This document shows positions 1 through 6,361 of a stretch of DNA of 20,727 bases, piece by piece (position 1 is the first letter of the stretch; the number at the start of each line of letters is the position of its first letter). The notes below the pieces were generated by a model. That model was given only the letters and a program-made list of their open reading frames with translations. It made no database searches and had not been told where the DNA came from. The stretch comes from Candidatus Woesearchaeota archaeon (lineage in GTDB: Archaea > Nanobdellota > Nanobdellia > SCGC-AAA011-G17 > UBA489): positions 1-20,727 of the forward strand of contig JACOVP010000047.1 in NCBI GenBank assembly GCA_016177265.1, in the 5' to 3' direction. The position numbers were made by a program, and so were the translations under genes.

Positions 1-234
1 CATTTCGGCCACAACAACAGCAGCAGCAGCAAACAAAAGAAGGTAAGGAAGAATAAAGTCTTGTCTCGGCCACCTTCAAAAAAGCCAGAAAAAGAGAAAG
101 AAGAAAAGGCTAAATCTCTTCTCGATGATCTTGATCCAGAGTGTTCCAATTATCTGAAAGAATTAAAGAAGGGAAAGAAGAATAAAGAGACGGAGGAGAA
201 AGAAGGAGAGCAAAATGGCACCAAATATGAGTGA
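1..234 (+). CDS. C-terminal part of a Lys/Glu-rich protein (5' truncated)
   Basis: The frame is open from base 1 to a TGA at 232-234, giving at least 77 residues; the start lies outside the window. The tail begins with a short run of Asn and Ser, encoded partly by an AGC trinucleotide repeat. It continues as alternating Lys and Glu blocks around a short acidic stretch (SLLDDLDPECSNYL). The composition suggests a charged, probably disordered or coiled tail. The next gene starts inside it, overlapping by 20 bases, so the two are translationally coupled. No family is recognised and no function is assigned. Confidence 0.65.
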   Translation, partial: HFGHNNSSSSKQKKVRKNKVLSRPPSKKPEKEKEEKAKSLLDDLDPECSNYLKELKKGKKNKETEEKEGEQNGTKYE

Positions 235-781
235 AGCAACATCACTGGGAGAATTTATTGTCGAAGCAGATCGAAGAACAGCAGCAATTATGCAGTATGG
301 CTATGATTACATTCCAGCAATTGAGTATGCCTCCTCTCGATCGAAATATCATCCACTGTATTGGATTGGCTTGTATTTGCATCGAAGATTCATCCAAGGA
401 CTGAAGAAAGCATTGAATGCCTATCTCTGGTCTGATAATCCTTCTGCAAAATCTTATCTTGAGCTGCCACATATCAATGGTTTTCATAGAAAACTTGATG
501 ATGATAGAACACTCCATGGATTGCATAGACTTTATGGCAATGGAATACATATCACAAGAAAGAATGTCGAGAATTATCTCTGGAATGCATCTAATGAATA
601 TCCAATTCAGCCTCATGATGTTACAGATGTCTTTCTAAAGCTCTCTGCAATTGGCATGATTGAATTTCTTCGCCTCGAAGATTTTGCATCTAAATATATC
701 AAATTCACAAAAGACCAAGAGAATCCATCTATTCCCGTATCTTCGAGGCCAATAATTGATGATGAAGCTCTTCCTCGCTGA
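215..781 (+). CDS. Hypothetical protein, 188 aa
   Basis: A complete frame that starts inside the end of the preceding gene, after a purine-rich AGAAGGAGAG ribosome-binding site at 201-210. A second ATG at 227 is an alternative start. The protein is soluble-looking, rich in Tyr, Ile and His, with a conserved-looking central stretch (YHPLYWIGLYLHRRFI). No transmembrane segment, Cys cluster or nucleotide-binding motif is visible. It ends in TGA followed at once by TAA, a tandem stop. Its position in a tightly overlapping operon supports it as real. I do not recognise the family; virion-associated or replication roles are equally open. Confidence 0.75.
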   Translation: MAPNMSEATSLGEFIVEADRRTAAIMQYGYDYIPAIEYASSRSKYHPLYWIGLYLHRRFIQGLKKALNAYLWSDNPSAKSYLELPHINGFHRKLDDDRTLHGLHRLYGNGIHITRKNVENYLWNASNEYPIQPHDVTDVFLKLSAIGMIEFLRLEDFASKYIKFTKDQENPSIPVSSRPIIDDEALPR

Positions 782-938
782 TAAAACAGCAAAGTGGACA
801 AAAAGTGATATGCAATCACTGAAAGAATCGCAAGAGAACAATGATGCTCGAATATATGCATCTCTATGGAATCGTGTGAAAAGAATACAGAGTGATATTG
901 CTTTTGGCTCGAATGAGATTCTCGAATTAGATAAATAG
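756..938 (+). CDS. Small charged hypothetical protein, about 58-60 aa
   Basis: The frame overlaps the end of the 188-aa gene by 26 bases. Three consecutive ATG codons at 756, 759 and 762 offer starts; the last gives MKLFLADKTAKW and 58 residues. The product is polar and helix-prone, with regularly spaced hydrophobics in its middle (KESQENNDARIYASLWNRV). No ribosome-binding site of note precedes it, which fits translational coupling to the upstream gene. Function unknown. It could be a chance frame, but the overlap pattern and the following strong RBS-led gene make an operon member more likely. Confidence 0.5.
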   Translation: MMMKLFLADKTAKWTKSDMQSLKESQENNDARIYASLWNRVKRIQSDIAFGSNEILELDK

Positions 939-960
939 ATAAAGGAGGAGAAAAAAGAAA

Positions 961-1167
961 ATGACAATCAATGACGCTGCAGCAAATATAGTGGAATTGA
1001 AGAAATTTGCTCTCGCACAGGCTGTGGAATTATATCGAAATCATCGTAGTTATGATAACTCTGAAAAAGTTATTCTTGCTGCGCAAAAATTCTATGATGA
1101 ATTCTTATCACATGATGAAAATAACGGCTTTGGATGTCTTAGCTTCAAAGAGGAGAAAGGAGAATAA
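961..1167 (+). CDS. Small hypothetical protein, 68 aa
   Basis: The ATG at 961 follows a strong ribosome-binding site, AAAGGAGG, at about 941-948. The protein is mostly predicted helix, starting MTINDAAANIVELKKF, with a second amphipathic helix and a charged end. Its last codons carry the AGGAGAAAGGAG ribosome-binding site used by the next gene, which starts 4 bases after its TAA. The family is not recognised. Context suggests a small accessory or structural component co-expressed with the downstream holin-like protein. Confidence 0.75.
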   Translation: MTINDAAANIVELKKFALAQAVELYRNHRSYDNSEKVILAAQKFYDEFLSHDENNGFGCLSFKEEKGE

Positions 1168-1171
1168 ATTT

Positions 1172-1375
1172 ATGGTTCAAGAGAATAGAGAATGGTTGGA
1201 GTCTGCTAGAATACCGACAAATTTAAGTCCACGAAATAAAGAAATTGCAGAGCAAGTGCTTGAAATGCTGAAAAATGGAATGTCTGCTGATGAACTTAAT
1301 GCATATCTTGCACTTGAATATGAAAAAGACGATGTAAATGAAAAACATCATGTAGAAGAAGAAGAAAAGAAATAG
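1172..1375 (+). CDS. Small acidic hypothetical protein, 67 aa
   Basis: ATG at 1172 is chosen because AGGAGAAAGGAG at 1151-1162 lies just upstream; the frame is open further 5' but would run through the previous gene. The middle part (EIAEQVLEMLKNGMSADEL) looks like a helix-turn-helix-sized three-helix segment of the short DUF-type seen in many phages. The tail is a run of Glu and Lys. It ends in TAG one base before the next ATG at 1377. No specific function can be assigned. Confidence 0.7.
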   Translation: MVQENREWLESARIPTNLSPRNKEIAEQVLEMLKNGMSADELNAYLALEYEKDDVNEKHHVEEEEKK

Positions 1376-1376
1376 A

Positions 1377-1970
1377 ATGGATGAATTATCCGTCACAGCA
1401 GTCGATCCAAATCTTGTAAATACACTTATATCTATTTTTGGCTCTGTGCTAATAAGCCTCTTCAAGTCTGAATCATGGTCGAAAGAAACGAAACAAAAGA
1501 TTTCCATAGCAGTTTCTGTTCTTGTGGGTGTTGGAGTAGCTCTCTATACAGACAAGAAGGCTGTCTCTGATTTCGTCGCATTCTCTGGAATGTCTGTGGG
1601 AATTATGCAGGCTTTTTATCTTGGCGTGTGGGAGAAAATCGGAGCTGAGGGAATTACAAGAACTGCAAGAAGCCGAACAATTGATGCTGTGAAATTACTT
1701 GTTACTGGTAATGCGGCAACTTCTGTACATCCTGCTGCTGCTGCTGCAGCAACAACAACAAATAGTGCTCCAATTTCCTCTGTGCCTATAGAGCAAGAAG
1801 AAGATCTTCTTCTTCCAGCAGTTGTCAAGGCAGTGAATGAAGTCAATGCAATGCTCCATGATTGGAAAGCTGGTCTCATCTCTGATGCAGATGCAGTAGA
1901 AAGAATGAACGGTATTCGAACAAGATGGGGTTCTGTTCTTCCTCCATTTCCTGCAGGATATCCTTTGTAG
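1377..1970 (+). CDS. Holin-like membrane protein, 197 aa
   Basis: Three hydrophobic segments are visible in the first half, at roughly residues 10-26, 41-57 and 64-82. They are separated by short Lys/Glu-containing loops, a layout typical of phage holins and small bilayer proteins. After residue 100 the protein becomes soluble. An Ala/Thr linker at about residues 119-129, encoded by GCT/GCA/ACA trinucleotide runs, leads to an acidic C-terminal domain with a possible helix (VVKAVNEVNAMLHDWKAG). No signal peptide or lysozyme motif is seen. Calling it a holin rests on membrane topology, small size and phage context; a membrane anchor of another complex is possible. It begins one base after the upstream stop. 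Confidence 0.55.
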   Translation: MDELSVTAVDPNLVNTLISIFGSVLISLFKSESWSKETKQKISIAVSVLVGVGVALYTDKKAVSDFVAFSGMSVGIMQAFYLGVWEKIGAEGITRTARSRTIDAVKLLVTGNAATSVHPAAAAAATTTNSAPISSVPIEQEEDLLLPAVVKAVNEVNAMLHDWKAGLISDADAVERMNGIRTRWGSVLPPFPAGYPL

Positions 1971-1983
1971 AGAAAGATTTTGT

Positions 1984-2151
1984 ATGGCAGCTTGGATGAA
2001 AGATACAAGAAATATAGATAAATATGCAATGTATTTTCATACTGGCAAAAATGATATGTTTTCACACTACTCTGATACAAAATCTTGTTCTTTCTCTCTG
2101 TGCGGCGCAGCTATAGAAAAAATGGTCTGTATCACTTTCCCCCCCCTCTAA
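1984..2151 (+). CDS. Small hypothetical protein, 55 aa, ending in a poly-C-coded Pro-Pro
   Basis: ATG at 1984 opens a 55-codon frame starting MAAWMKDTRNIDKYAM and ending ITFPPL before TAA at 2149-2151. A weak AGAGAAAG lies upstream. The two Pro codons come from a run of eight C, so slippage there would alter the last residues. With no homologue recognised, it may be a genuine small gene or a fragment of a decaying gene together with the frameshifted gene just downstream. Confidence 0.4.
   Translation: MAAWMKDTRNIDKYAMYFHTGKNDMFSHYSDTKSCSFSLCGAAIEKMVCITFPPL
2139..2146 (+). repeat. Homopolymer tract C8
   Basis: Eight consecutive C residues in an otherwise AT-rich region, lying in the last codons of the 55-aa frame and 27 bases upstream of the start of the next reading frame. 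Tracts of this length are known to slip in bacterial phase-variable loci. Whether it does so here is inference. Confidence 0.9.
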
Positions 2152-2172
2152 TAATAAAGCGATACTTTCATC

Positions 2173-2666
2173 ATGCCACCGCAAGTAACATCAACTATTT
2201 CTCTTCAAGCAGACGATACCACTATATCATTTAGAAATTTAGGTCCAGGCGATGGAGAGAGAGAGAGAGAAAGTTCGAGTATCATCGCTTTGATAGCACA
2301 GTAACCTTGGTCAAAGCACAAGAGCTTGTTCTCTCGGTATTTGCTCTCCGCCTCTTTTTGAAAGAGTTGTTATCCTGGACTACTGTTTGTCTACAGAGTT
2401 ATAATGCAGTACAAGGTACTGATACGACTACTTCTGCATCTATAACAAAGACAAATGCAGGAGTAGCAGCAATAACATTTGATAGTCTGATTTCGATAAC
2501 TTATGATAGTTCCATTGTGGACACTCCAATTAATGTTGTAGCTGGAAGTGCACCTGTTTTCACATCTATCAAGACAATTCAGAGAAGAATTGATGAGATT
2601 CTTAAATGGATAAATCGAGGCTTTGATCTCTTTGATGATCCTATTCCGCCTGTTATTGGCATCTAA
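2173..2666 (+). pseudogene. Frameshifted (or phase-variable) gene interrupted at a (GA)8 tract
   Basis: ATG at 2173 opens a frame (MPPQVTSTISLQADDTTISF...) that stops at TAA 2302-2304, just after a (GA)8 run at 2255-2270. The neighbouring frame is open from the GA run to TAA 2664-2666. Loss of one GA unit, or gain of two, would join the halves into one protein of about 160 residues. The 3' half is Thr/Ser/Val-rich and beta-looking, followed by a helical segment (TIQRRIDEILKWINRGFDL), a composition common in phage structural proteins. A TTG at 2307 could start the 3' half alone, but no ribosome-binding site precedes it. It may be a true frameshift mutation, a sequencing error or a phase-off allele. 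It is the last gene before the terminator. Confidence 0.6.
2255..2270 (+). repeat. Dinucleotide microsatellite (GA)8
   Basis: Eight GA units directly at the point where the reading frame of the surrounding gene breaks. Seven units would restore the frame by direct codon counting. This is the usual signature of slipped-strand phase variation, although a single genome cannot show that it varies. Confidence 0.95.
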
Positions 2667-2686
2667 GAAATAAGAGAGAAATAGAA

Positions 2687-2711
2687 AGCAGACTTTTTGG
2701 TCTGCTTTTTT
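2687..2711 (+). terminator. Intrinsic (Rho-independent) terminator
   Basis: Perfect 7-bp stem AGCAGAC / GTCTGCT (2687-2693 with 2700-2706), six-base loop TTTTTG, followed by a run of T to 2711. It lies 21 bases after the stop of the (GA)8 gene and closes the first operon. Confidence 0.9.
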
Positions 2712-2722
2712 CTTTGCCTGTG

Positions 2723-2765
2723 GCTAATAGAGTGAGAAAGTATTTATTAAGATGCCTTTTTATAG
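2723..2765 (+). repeat. 43-bp imperfect direct repeat, copy 1
   Basis: Begins GCTAATAGAGTGAGAA and ends CCTTTTTATAG. The ends match copy 2 (2801-2843) closely and copy 3 (3196-3238) well, while the middle differs; all three are 43 bases. Copy 3 is protein-coding, and this copy would encode a similar NRVR...LF stretch in the equivalent frame. This suggests a leftover of a duplicated coding unit rather than a purely regulatory element. Confidence 0.65.
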
Positions 2766-2791
2766 ATCCACTCTTTTGCACGAAAAAGTAG

Positions 2792-2797
2792 TATAAT
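2792..2797 (+). promoter_or_regulatory. Possible -10 element TATAAT upstream of the zinc-finger/HTH gene
   Basis: A perfect TATAAT preceded by GTAG, as in the other promoters here (GTAGTATAAT). However, no TTTACT-like -35 lies 16-18 bases upstream. It follows the terminator and precedes the 209-aa gene, so a weak or activator-dependent promoter is plausible. Confidence 0.35.
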
Positions 2798-2800
2798 TAA

Positions 2801-2843
2801 GCTAATAAAGTGAGAAGATTCGAAATAAACCACCTTTTTATAG
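2801..2843 (+). repeat. 43-bp imperfect direct repeat, copy 2
   Basis: Begins GCTAATAAAGTGAGAA and ends ACCTTTTTATAG; it lies just upstream of the 209-aa gene. It shares its first 16 and last 11 bases, almost unchanged, with copy 1, and resembles the coding copy at 3196-3238. It may also shape the 5' UTR of the gene that follows. Confidence 0.65.
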
Positions 2844-2861
2844 TTTATTGGAGAAACAGCG

Positions 2862-3491
2862 ATGAGAACCAAAGGAATAGTGAATCTTAAATGCAATTTC
2901 TGTGGCGCAAAAATTATTCGATCCGCAGTACTGCATAGAAATGCACTGAAACATGGTATGGGAAAGAACGCATATTGCAATAGAAGCTGTTTTGGCAAGT
3001 ATTCTGGCCAGCGGCAAAAATATCATCTTGTAGATAATAAAAAATATGATGCAAAGATAATCGCAGAAGCTCGAGAGTTAAGAGATAAGAAACATTATTC
3101 ACATCAGCAAATAGCCGACAGTATGCATGTTCCATTTGGAAGTGTTGCATATATCCTCTCTGGTTGCCCGAAACGAAAAAAAGTATGGAGAATGTCGAAT
3201 AAAGTGAGAAGTATTACTATTAACAAACCTTTTTATGGTCTGTGCCAACACTGTGGCACGAAAGAGCTTACAAAGCATCAGTCTTCTTTCTGCAGCAAAA
3301 AATGCTTCGGCAAAAAAATAGGCCGAAAGAACTTGACATTCTTTCCAAGGAAATACACAGAGAAGTTCATCTTGGATTTCCAGGATGTATTTATTCTCAG
3401 TGGCGGAAAAATGACACATGCTAAATTAGCAGAGATGCATGAGAAGGACAAGGTTCCTCTTGGCTCTGTCTCATACTTGTTGCAAATCTAA
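2862..3491 (+). CDS. Zinc-finger/helix-turn-helix DNA-binding protein with internal duplication, 209 aa
   Basis: The protein is two copies of one module. Each has a Cys finger (CNFCG then CNRSCFGK; CQHCG then CSKKCFGK) followed by a helix-turn-helix-like segment ending GSVAYIL or GSVSYLL (around residues 60-100 and 168-208). Both are rich in Lys and Arg, consistent with nucleic-acid binding. Such finger plus HTH modules occur in phage homing-endonuclease-like proteins, but no HNH, GIY-YIG or LAGLIDADG catalytic motif is visible here. It therefore looks like a DNA-binding protein or a nuclease relic. Start ATG 2862 follows TTGGAGAAAC. It is flanked by the 43-bp repeats, one of which lies inside it at the module boundary. 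Confidence 0.75.
   Translation: MRTKGIVNLKCNFCGAKIIRSAVLHRNALKHGMGKNAYCNRSCFGKYSGQRQKYHLVDNKKYDAKIIAEARELRDKKHYSHQQIADSMHVPFGSVAYILSGCPKRKKVWRMSNKVRSITINKPFYGLCQHCGTKELTKHQSSFCSKKCFGKKIGRKNLTFFPRKYTEKFILDFQDVFILSGGKMTHAKLAEMHEKDKVPLGSVSYLLQI
3196..3238 (+). repeat. 43-bp imperfect direct repeat, copy 3 (inside a gene)
   Basis: Starts CGAATAAAGTGAGAAG and ends ACCTTTTTATGG. It encodes the stretch NKVRSITINKPFYG at the junction between the two finger/HTH modules of the 209-aa protein. The other two copies are upstream in noncoding sequence. Confidence 0.6.
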
Positions 3492-3570
3492 TAAGTTATA
3501 ATAAAAAGTAGAGCAGCAACAATAACAACGACAGAAATATAATTATTTTTTTATAGAGGAACAAAATAGA

Positions 3571-4605
3571 ATGGAATCACTCAATAAGCAATTTAGGCAA
3601 TGGATGATTGAAAAAAGGCTTGTCCAAAAATGGGAGAATGAAATTTCTCCTCCGCCAACTCAGGAATCTGATGGGGACTTTCGTGATGAAGAACAGCATC
3701 CAAGAGCATTGAGAAAGGACAAACGCCCATATCCACATACACATCAAACAATTCGTGCAGAAGTGCCTGGTGAGTATTTCCTTGGGCACAAAAAAATAAA
3801 GAAACATATAACTCCGAATGCGCCACATAAACACCCTGGTCGTGGAGCAGTATTTTCTTCTCTTCATGGCAAAACATTCAAGACAAGAGATGAAGCTAGA
3901 AAAGCATTTAAAGAGCATGGATTTTCTGAGCCTGATTTTGGACGTCTTTGGCAGCATCCAAAACATGGGCAAATAAAAATAGTTTATAATCCGAACACAA
4001 ATAAATATGTAGCCCATCATTTCCCTCCTGCTTTAAAAACGATGCAAAAAGGTCTTCGTGGCCCAAAGAAAGGATCAAAGTACAAGAAGCTCGGTGCTAA
4101 AGATTATCTTGCTGATGAGCCAGAAGTTTCTCAAGAGACTACACCAGCAATAAGAGATTATTATCATGCCAGGTCTCCTGAGGCATTCAAGAAAGTAGTA
4201 GCAGAAATGAGGGCTAAAGAGCCAAAGGAGACAAATTGGGGTGCTTGGGGCACCGACATTAAGGGATTCAAGCATGAGCCATTGAAGTTTGCAAAAGCAA
4301 TAAGAAAGAGAATGATAAAGGCATTGGATATAGAAAAGCATAACACACCAAAGCCTCATGAACATCCTGGTAAATCACGGATACATTGGAATATTCCAGG
4401 CAAGCACCCATTAGAAAGAAAAAGTTATAAATCCATTGCTGGTGCTGAACAAGCTCTGAAATCTATTGGAGGAGAATTCTTAACTCAGCACTCCTCTGGA
4501 ATGAAAATTTATGAACATCCACAGTATGGTATATTTACGATAAATCCGCCTAATAAATCTTGGCAAGGATTTGAAATAAGACATTTCGGAAAATGGCAGC
4601 CATAA
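3571..4605 (+). CDS. Basic His-rich protein with two similar halves, 344 aa
   Basis: Two related domains are visible. The first (about residues 85-155) has HPGRGAVFSS, a helix around DEARKAFKEHGF, then HPKHGQIKIVYNP. The second (about 265-340) has HPGKSRIHWN, a helix around AGAEQALKSIGG, then HPQYGIFTINPP. The linker between them is strongly basic (KGLRGPKKGSKYKK). The first 60 residues hold a Pro-rich, charged segment. No catalytic motif is recognised. The His/Lys-rich duplicated fold suggests nucleic-acid binding or a virion-packaged protein. ATG 3571 follows AGAGGAAC. The stop is followed by about 180 bases without a gene, before the promoter at 4788. Confidence 0.75.
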   Translation: MESLNKQFRQWMIEKRLVQKWENEISPPPTQESDGDFRDEEQHPRALRKDKRPYPHTHQTIRAEVPGEYFLGHKKIKKHITPNAPHKHPGRGAVFSSLHGKTFKTRDEARKAFKEHGFSEPDFGRLWQHPKHGQIKIVYNPNTNKYVAHHFPPALKTMQKGLRGPKKGSKYKKLGAKDYLADEPEVSQETTPAIRDYYHARSPEAFKKVVAEMRAKEPKETNWGAWGTDIKGFKHEPLKFAKAIRKRMIKALDIEKHNTPKPHEHPGKSRIHWNIPGKHPLERKSYKSIAGAEQALKSIGGEFLTQHSSGMKIYEHPQYGIFTINPPNKSWQGFEIRHFGKWQP

Positions 4606-4687
4606 AAAGAACCAAAGATAATAAAGCATAATAAAAATGTTAGAGAATAAATCTACTCAGCAATGTTGATCTCCTAATACTTCTATG

Positions 4688-4709
4688 TTTGCTTCCGTGC
4701 TGAAGCAAA
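4688..4709 (+). repeat. Perfect 8-bp inverted repeat in the 4606-4787 gap
   Basis: TTTGCTTC and GAAGCAAA separated by six bases. No T-run follows on either strand, so it is not a classical terminator. It may be an operator or an RNA hairpin ending the upstream transcript. A 26-codon frame at 4685-4765 overlaps it but has no ribosome-binding site. The rest of the gap is AT-rich and shows nothing else. Confidence 0.55.
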
Positions 4710-4787
4710 AGCAACCTAGTATTTGGCGTAGAATTTCTCATCTCTTTCTTCTATGGCACAAATAACAAACTTTCATAGAGAAAACTA

Positions 4788-4816
4788 TTTACTTTTTGTT
4801 TCATAGAGAGTATACT
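4788..4816 (+). promoter_or_regulatory. Sigma-70-type promoter (TTTACT-17-TATACT)
   Basis: -35 TTTACT at 4788-4793, 17-base spacer, -10 TATACT at 4811-4816. The -35 lies within CTATTTACTTTT, as in the other promoters of the family. The expected start is near 4823-4825. No gene begins for about 470 bases, so the first product is probably an RNA. Confidence 0.8.
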
Positions 4817-4823
4817 ACTAATT

Positions 4824-5210
4824 GAGTTCGATGTGGGGCCGAGAAGCTAATCACTTCTAGACTAGGGTGAACAGCCCCTTACCGAAGCTCGCAGGTGCCT
4901 TGATTAAGCATCGGCGAGGCTAGGAAAAAAAGAGAGGGTCCGACTCCCTCCGTACTTATCAAAAAGGAAGAATGAGAGCAGCGCAGGTGAATCAGAGCGG
5001 TAGTGGTTGGGCTGGTAACTCGGACCACCTCTAAGCGCAGAATCGCCAGAGCGGGCTCTCTACTTCTTTAATAATAGCCATCAAAATCGCCTGGTCTGAA
5101 ATGTTGGTCGTAGGAAACTATGGCTAGAGCATCAAAGGCCTCATGCACGACGTTTGGAGGGCCTCTGCAATAGTATAAAGCTGTATTTCTAGATAGCATT
5201 TTTCCTTGTG
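4824..5210 (+). ncRNA. Structured noncoding RNA region with tRNA-like arms
   Basis: No reading frame of use exists between 4817 and 5298. Stems visible by eye include GGGGC/GCCCC (4835-4839 with 4874-4878) enclosing AGAAG/CTTCT, and CTCGC/GCGAG (4888-4892 with 4914-4918). A T-arm-like hairpin GAGGG-TCCGACT-CCCTC lies at 4934-4950. GAGTTCG at 4824-4830 could pair with CGTACTT at 4951-4957 at six of seven positions, closing a tRNA-like fold of about 135 nt. Further 3', GAGAGC/GCTCTC (4974-4979 with 5055-5060) encloses a hairpin with the anticodon-like loop CTGGTAA, and TAGCCAT/ATGGCTA (5075-5081 with 5120-5126) follows. None satisfies a canonical tRNA. The ends are estimates; it could be several small RNAs. 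The promoter at 4788 would drive it. Confidence 0.55.
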
Positions 5211-5234
5211 CGCATTTTTTATTCTATTAGCCTA

Positions 5235-5263
5235 TTTACTTTCTTCTTTGGGTGTAGTATAAT
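5235..5263 (+). promoter_or_regulatory. Sigma-70-type promoter (TTTACT-17-TATAAT)
   Basis: -35 TTTACT 5235-5240, 17-base spacer, -10 TATAAT 5258-5263. The sequence just downstream, ATCTCAGATTAGA, is shared with the promoter at 9985, so the 5' leader is also conserved. It drives the run starting with the metalloprotease gene at 5299. Confidence 0.88.
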
Positions 5264-5298
5264 AATCTCAGATTAGAGAAAGGAAGGGTGATTTAGCC

Positions 5299-5637
5299 AT
5301 GACTATGTCTCGTGATGATGCTTTGGCTGCGATTTCTCTAGTTTGTGAGCAGGAAAGAATTCGAGTCCCAAAACTTTCCTTAACATCAAGGCAAGGTCAT
5401 GCACGTGCCTCTACTTGGCATATTTCAGTTCCACGCTGGGCACTTGCGACCCACGAAGCATATGGTCTCTACTATATTTGCCATGAAATTGCCCATCTAA
5501 TTATGCGAGATCGAAATACACATAATGCTGCTTACCAGCGTAAAGAGCAGCAACTTTGCAGCATTTTCGGTGTGCGCATCACTGGTTACAGCCATAGGGG
5601 CATCTATCCAGCAAATCATGAAGTGAGGATGGCATAA
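5299..5637 (+). CDS. SprT/WLM-like zinc metalloprotease-fold protein, 112 aa
   Basis: A HEIAH motif (HExxH) at residues 62-66 sits in a hydrophobic helix (YYICHEIAHLIM). His75 follows nine residues later, a plausible third zinc ligand with the spacing seen in SprT and WLM families. The rest of the protein is a short N-terminal helix and basic strands. Known relatives cleave DNA-bound or damaged proteins, or act as zinc-dependent regulators; here the substrate is unknown. ATG 5299 is taken as start, with ATG 5305 as alternative. GGAAGGG upstream is about 10 bases away. It is the first gene after the 5235 promoter, and its stop overlaps the next start (TAATGA). Confidence 0.75.
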   Translation: MTMSRDDALAAISLVCEQERIRVPKLSLTSRQGHARASTWHISVPRWALATHEAYGLYYICHEIAHLIMRDRNTHNAAYQRKEQQLCSIFGVRITGYSHRGIYPANHEVRMA

Positions 5638-5840
5638 TGAGAAATGAGATAATGAAAAGTAGTTTGTCAAGTGATAATTGCCCAAAATGCAATAAGAGAC
5701 ATAGGAAGCGCCCTGTTGATTGCATTCAGGAGACTAAAATATCTCATGCAATTCATGCTGGGGTGTTTTCCTATACTTCAATTGCTACATGCCACTGGTG
5801 CCAGTCTATGTACGATTATGCTATGGCGCATGGCTGGTAA
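5637..5840 (+). CDS. Small zinc-ribbon protein, 67 aa
   Basis: Two CxxC knuckles, CPKC near residue 20 and CHWC near residue 53, make a treble-clef or zinc-ribbon fold likely. The start ATG overlaps the stop of the metalloprotease gene, so the two are translationally coupled. A second ATG at 5652 is possible. No catalytic residues are seen; such proteins in phages usually bind nucleic acid or partner proteins. Function unassigned. Confidence 0.7.
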   Translation: MRNEIMKSSLSSDNCPKCNKRHRKRPVDCIQETKISHAIHAGVFSYTSIATCHWCQSMYDYAMAHGW

Positions 5841-5845
5841 TCAAT

Positions 5846-5938
5846 ATGATGATGCCTAAGCCTGGTGAGCGACGTAAATTAATTCTTCGACCAAATCCAA
5901 AGTATAATTGCTTGGTTGCGCCATATCACGAGCGCTAG
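5846..5938 (+). CDS. Very small basic protein, 30 aa
   Basis: Starts at a run of ATG codons (5846, 5849, 5852) six bases after the upstream stop and encodes a basic peptide (PKPGERRKLILRPNPKYNC) ending at TAG 5936-5938. Ribosome-binding site is poor. The compact spacing between two real genes and the non-random composition favour a genuine small gene. Chance is not excluded. Confidence 0.4.
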   Translation: MMMPKPGERRKLILRPNPKYNCLVAPYHER

Positions 5939-5969
5939 AAGAAAAGTACACGAAAGGAGTACTGCGACG

Positions 5970-6359
5970 ATGACAAAGATCTATCTCGTAAGTTCAGGCA
6001 GTTATTCTGATTATGGAATTCTTGCAGCCTTTTCAACAGAGGAGAAAGCAAAAAAACTTCTGACAATTCTCGAAAAAACTAGCAATGAATGCGGAATTGA
6101 AGAATATGATCTTGATCCTGAAGTTGGAAATTTTACTCAGTATTTTGTTTTCATGAAGAAAGATGGCTCGCTTCTAAATGAGATATACCATACGAGAGTA
6201 TACTTTCCAGAAGCACCCCGTGTTTGGTTTACAGTGAATTCTGATTATCCAGAAGGTTTTATGAATTATGTGGCCATAGCAAAATCAGAGCAGCAAGCAA
6301 TAAAGGCTGCAAATGAACATCGTACTCAGGCAATTGCTATGGAAACTTGGGGTAAATAG
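5970..6359 (+). CDS. Conserved phage-type protein with YLVSSGSYSDY start, 129 aa
   Basis: ATG 5970 is chosen because AAAGGAG lies at 5953-5959; the frame is open further upstream only through a TTG. The first residues, MTKIYLVSSGSYSDYGI, resemble the N-terminus of a widespread uncharacterised phage and plasmid family that begins with a strand and a GxYSDY turn. A helix rich in Glu and Lys follows (STEEKAKKLLTILE), then strands and a C-terminal helix (SEQQAIKAANEHRTQ). No metal or nucleotide motif is visible. Function unknown. Confidence 0.78.
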   Translation: MTKIYLVSSGSYSDYGILAAFSTEEKAKKLLTILEKTSNECGIEEYDLDPEVGNFTQYFVFMKKDGSLLNEIYHTRVYFPEAPRVWFTVNSDYPEGFMNYVAIAKSEQQAIKAANEHRTQAIAMETWGK

Positions 6360-6361
6360 AA

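Noticed and set aside
1616..2080. 154-codon minus-strand frame opposite the holin-like gene
   Set aside because: Mirror of the GCT/GCA repeats of the plus-strand gene, with no ribosome-binding site or recognisable domain; all other genes are on the plus strand.
4638..4765. Short frames in the 4606-4787 gap (10 and 26 codons)
   Set aside because: No ribosome-binding site and no protein-like composition.
4974..5060. tRNA-Thr(GGT) suggested by the CTGGTAA anticodon-like loop and GAGAGC/GCTCTC closing stem
   Set aside because: No D-arm pairing and no T-arm with a TTCRA loop; the acceptor stem is only six bases. Kept as a structured RNA instead.
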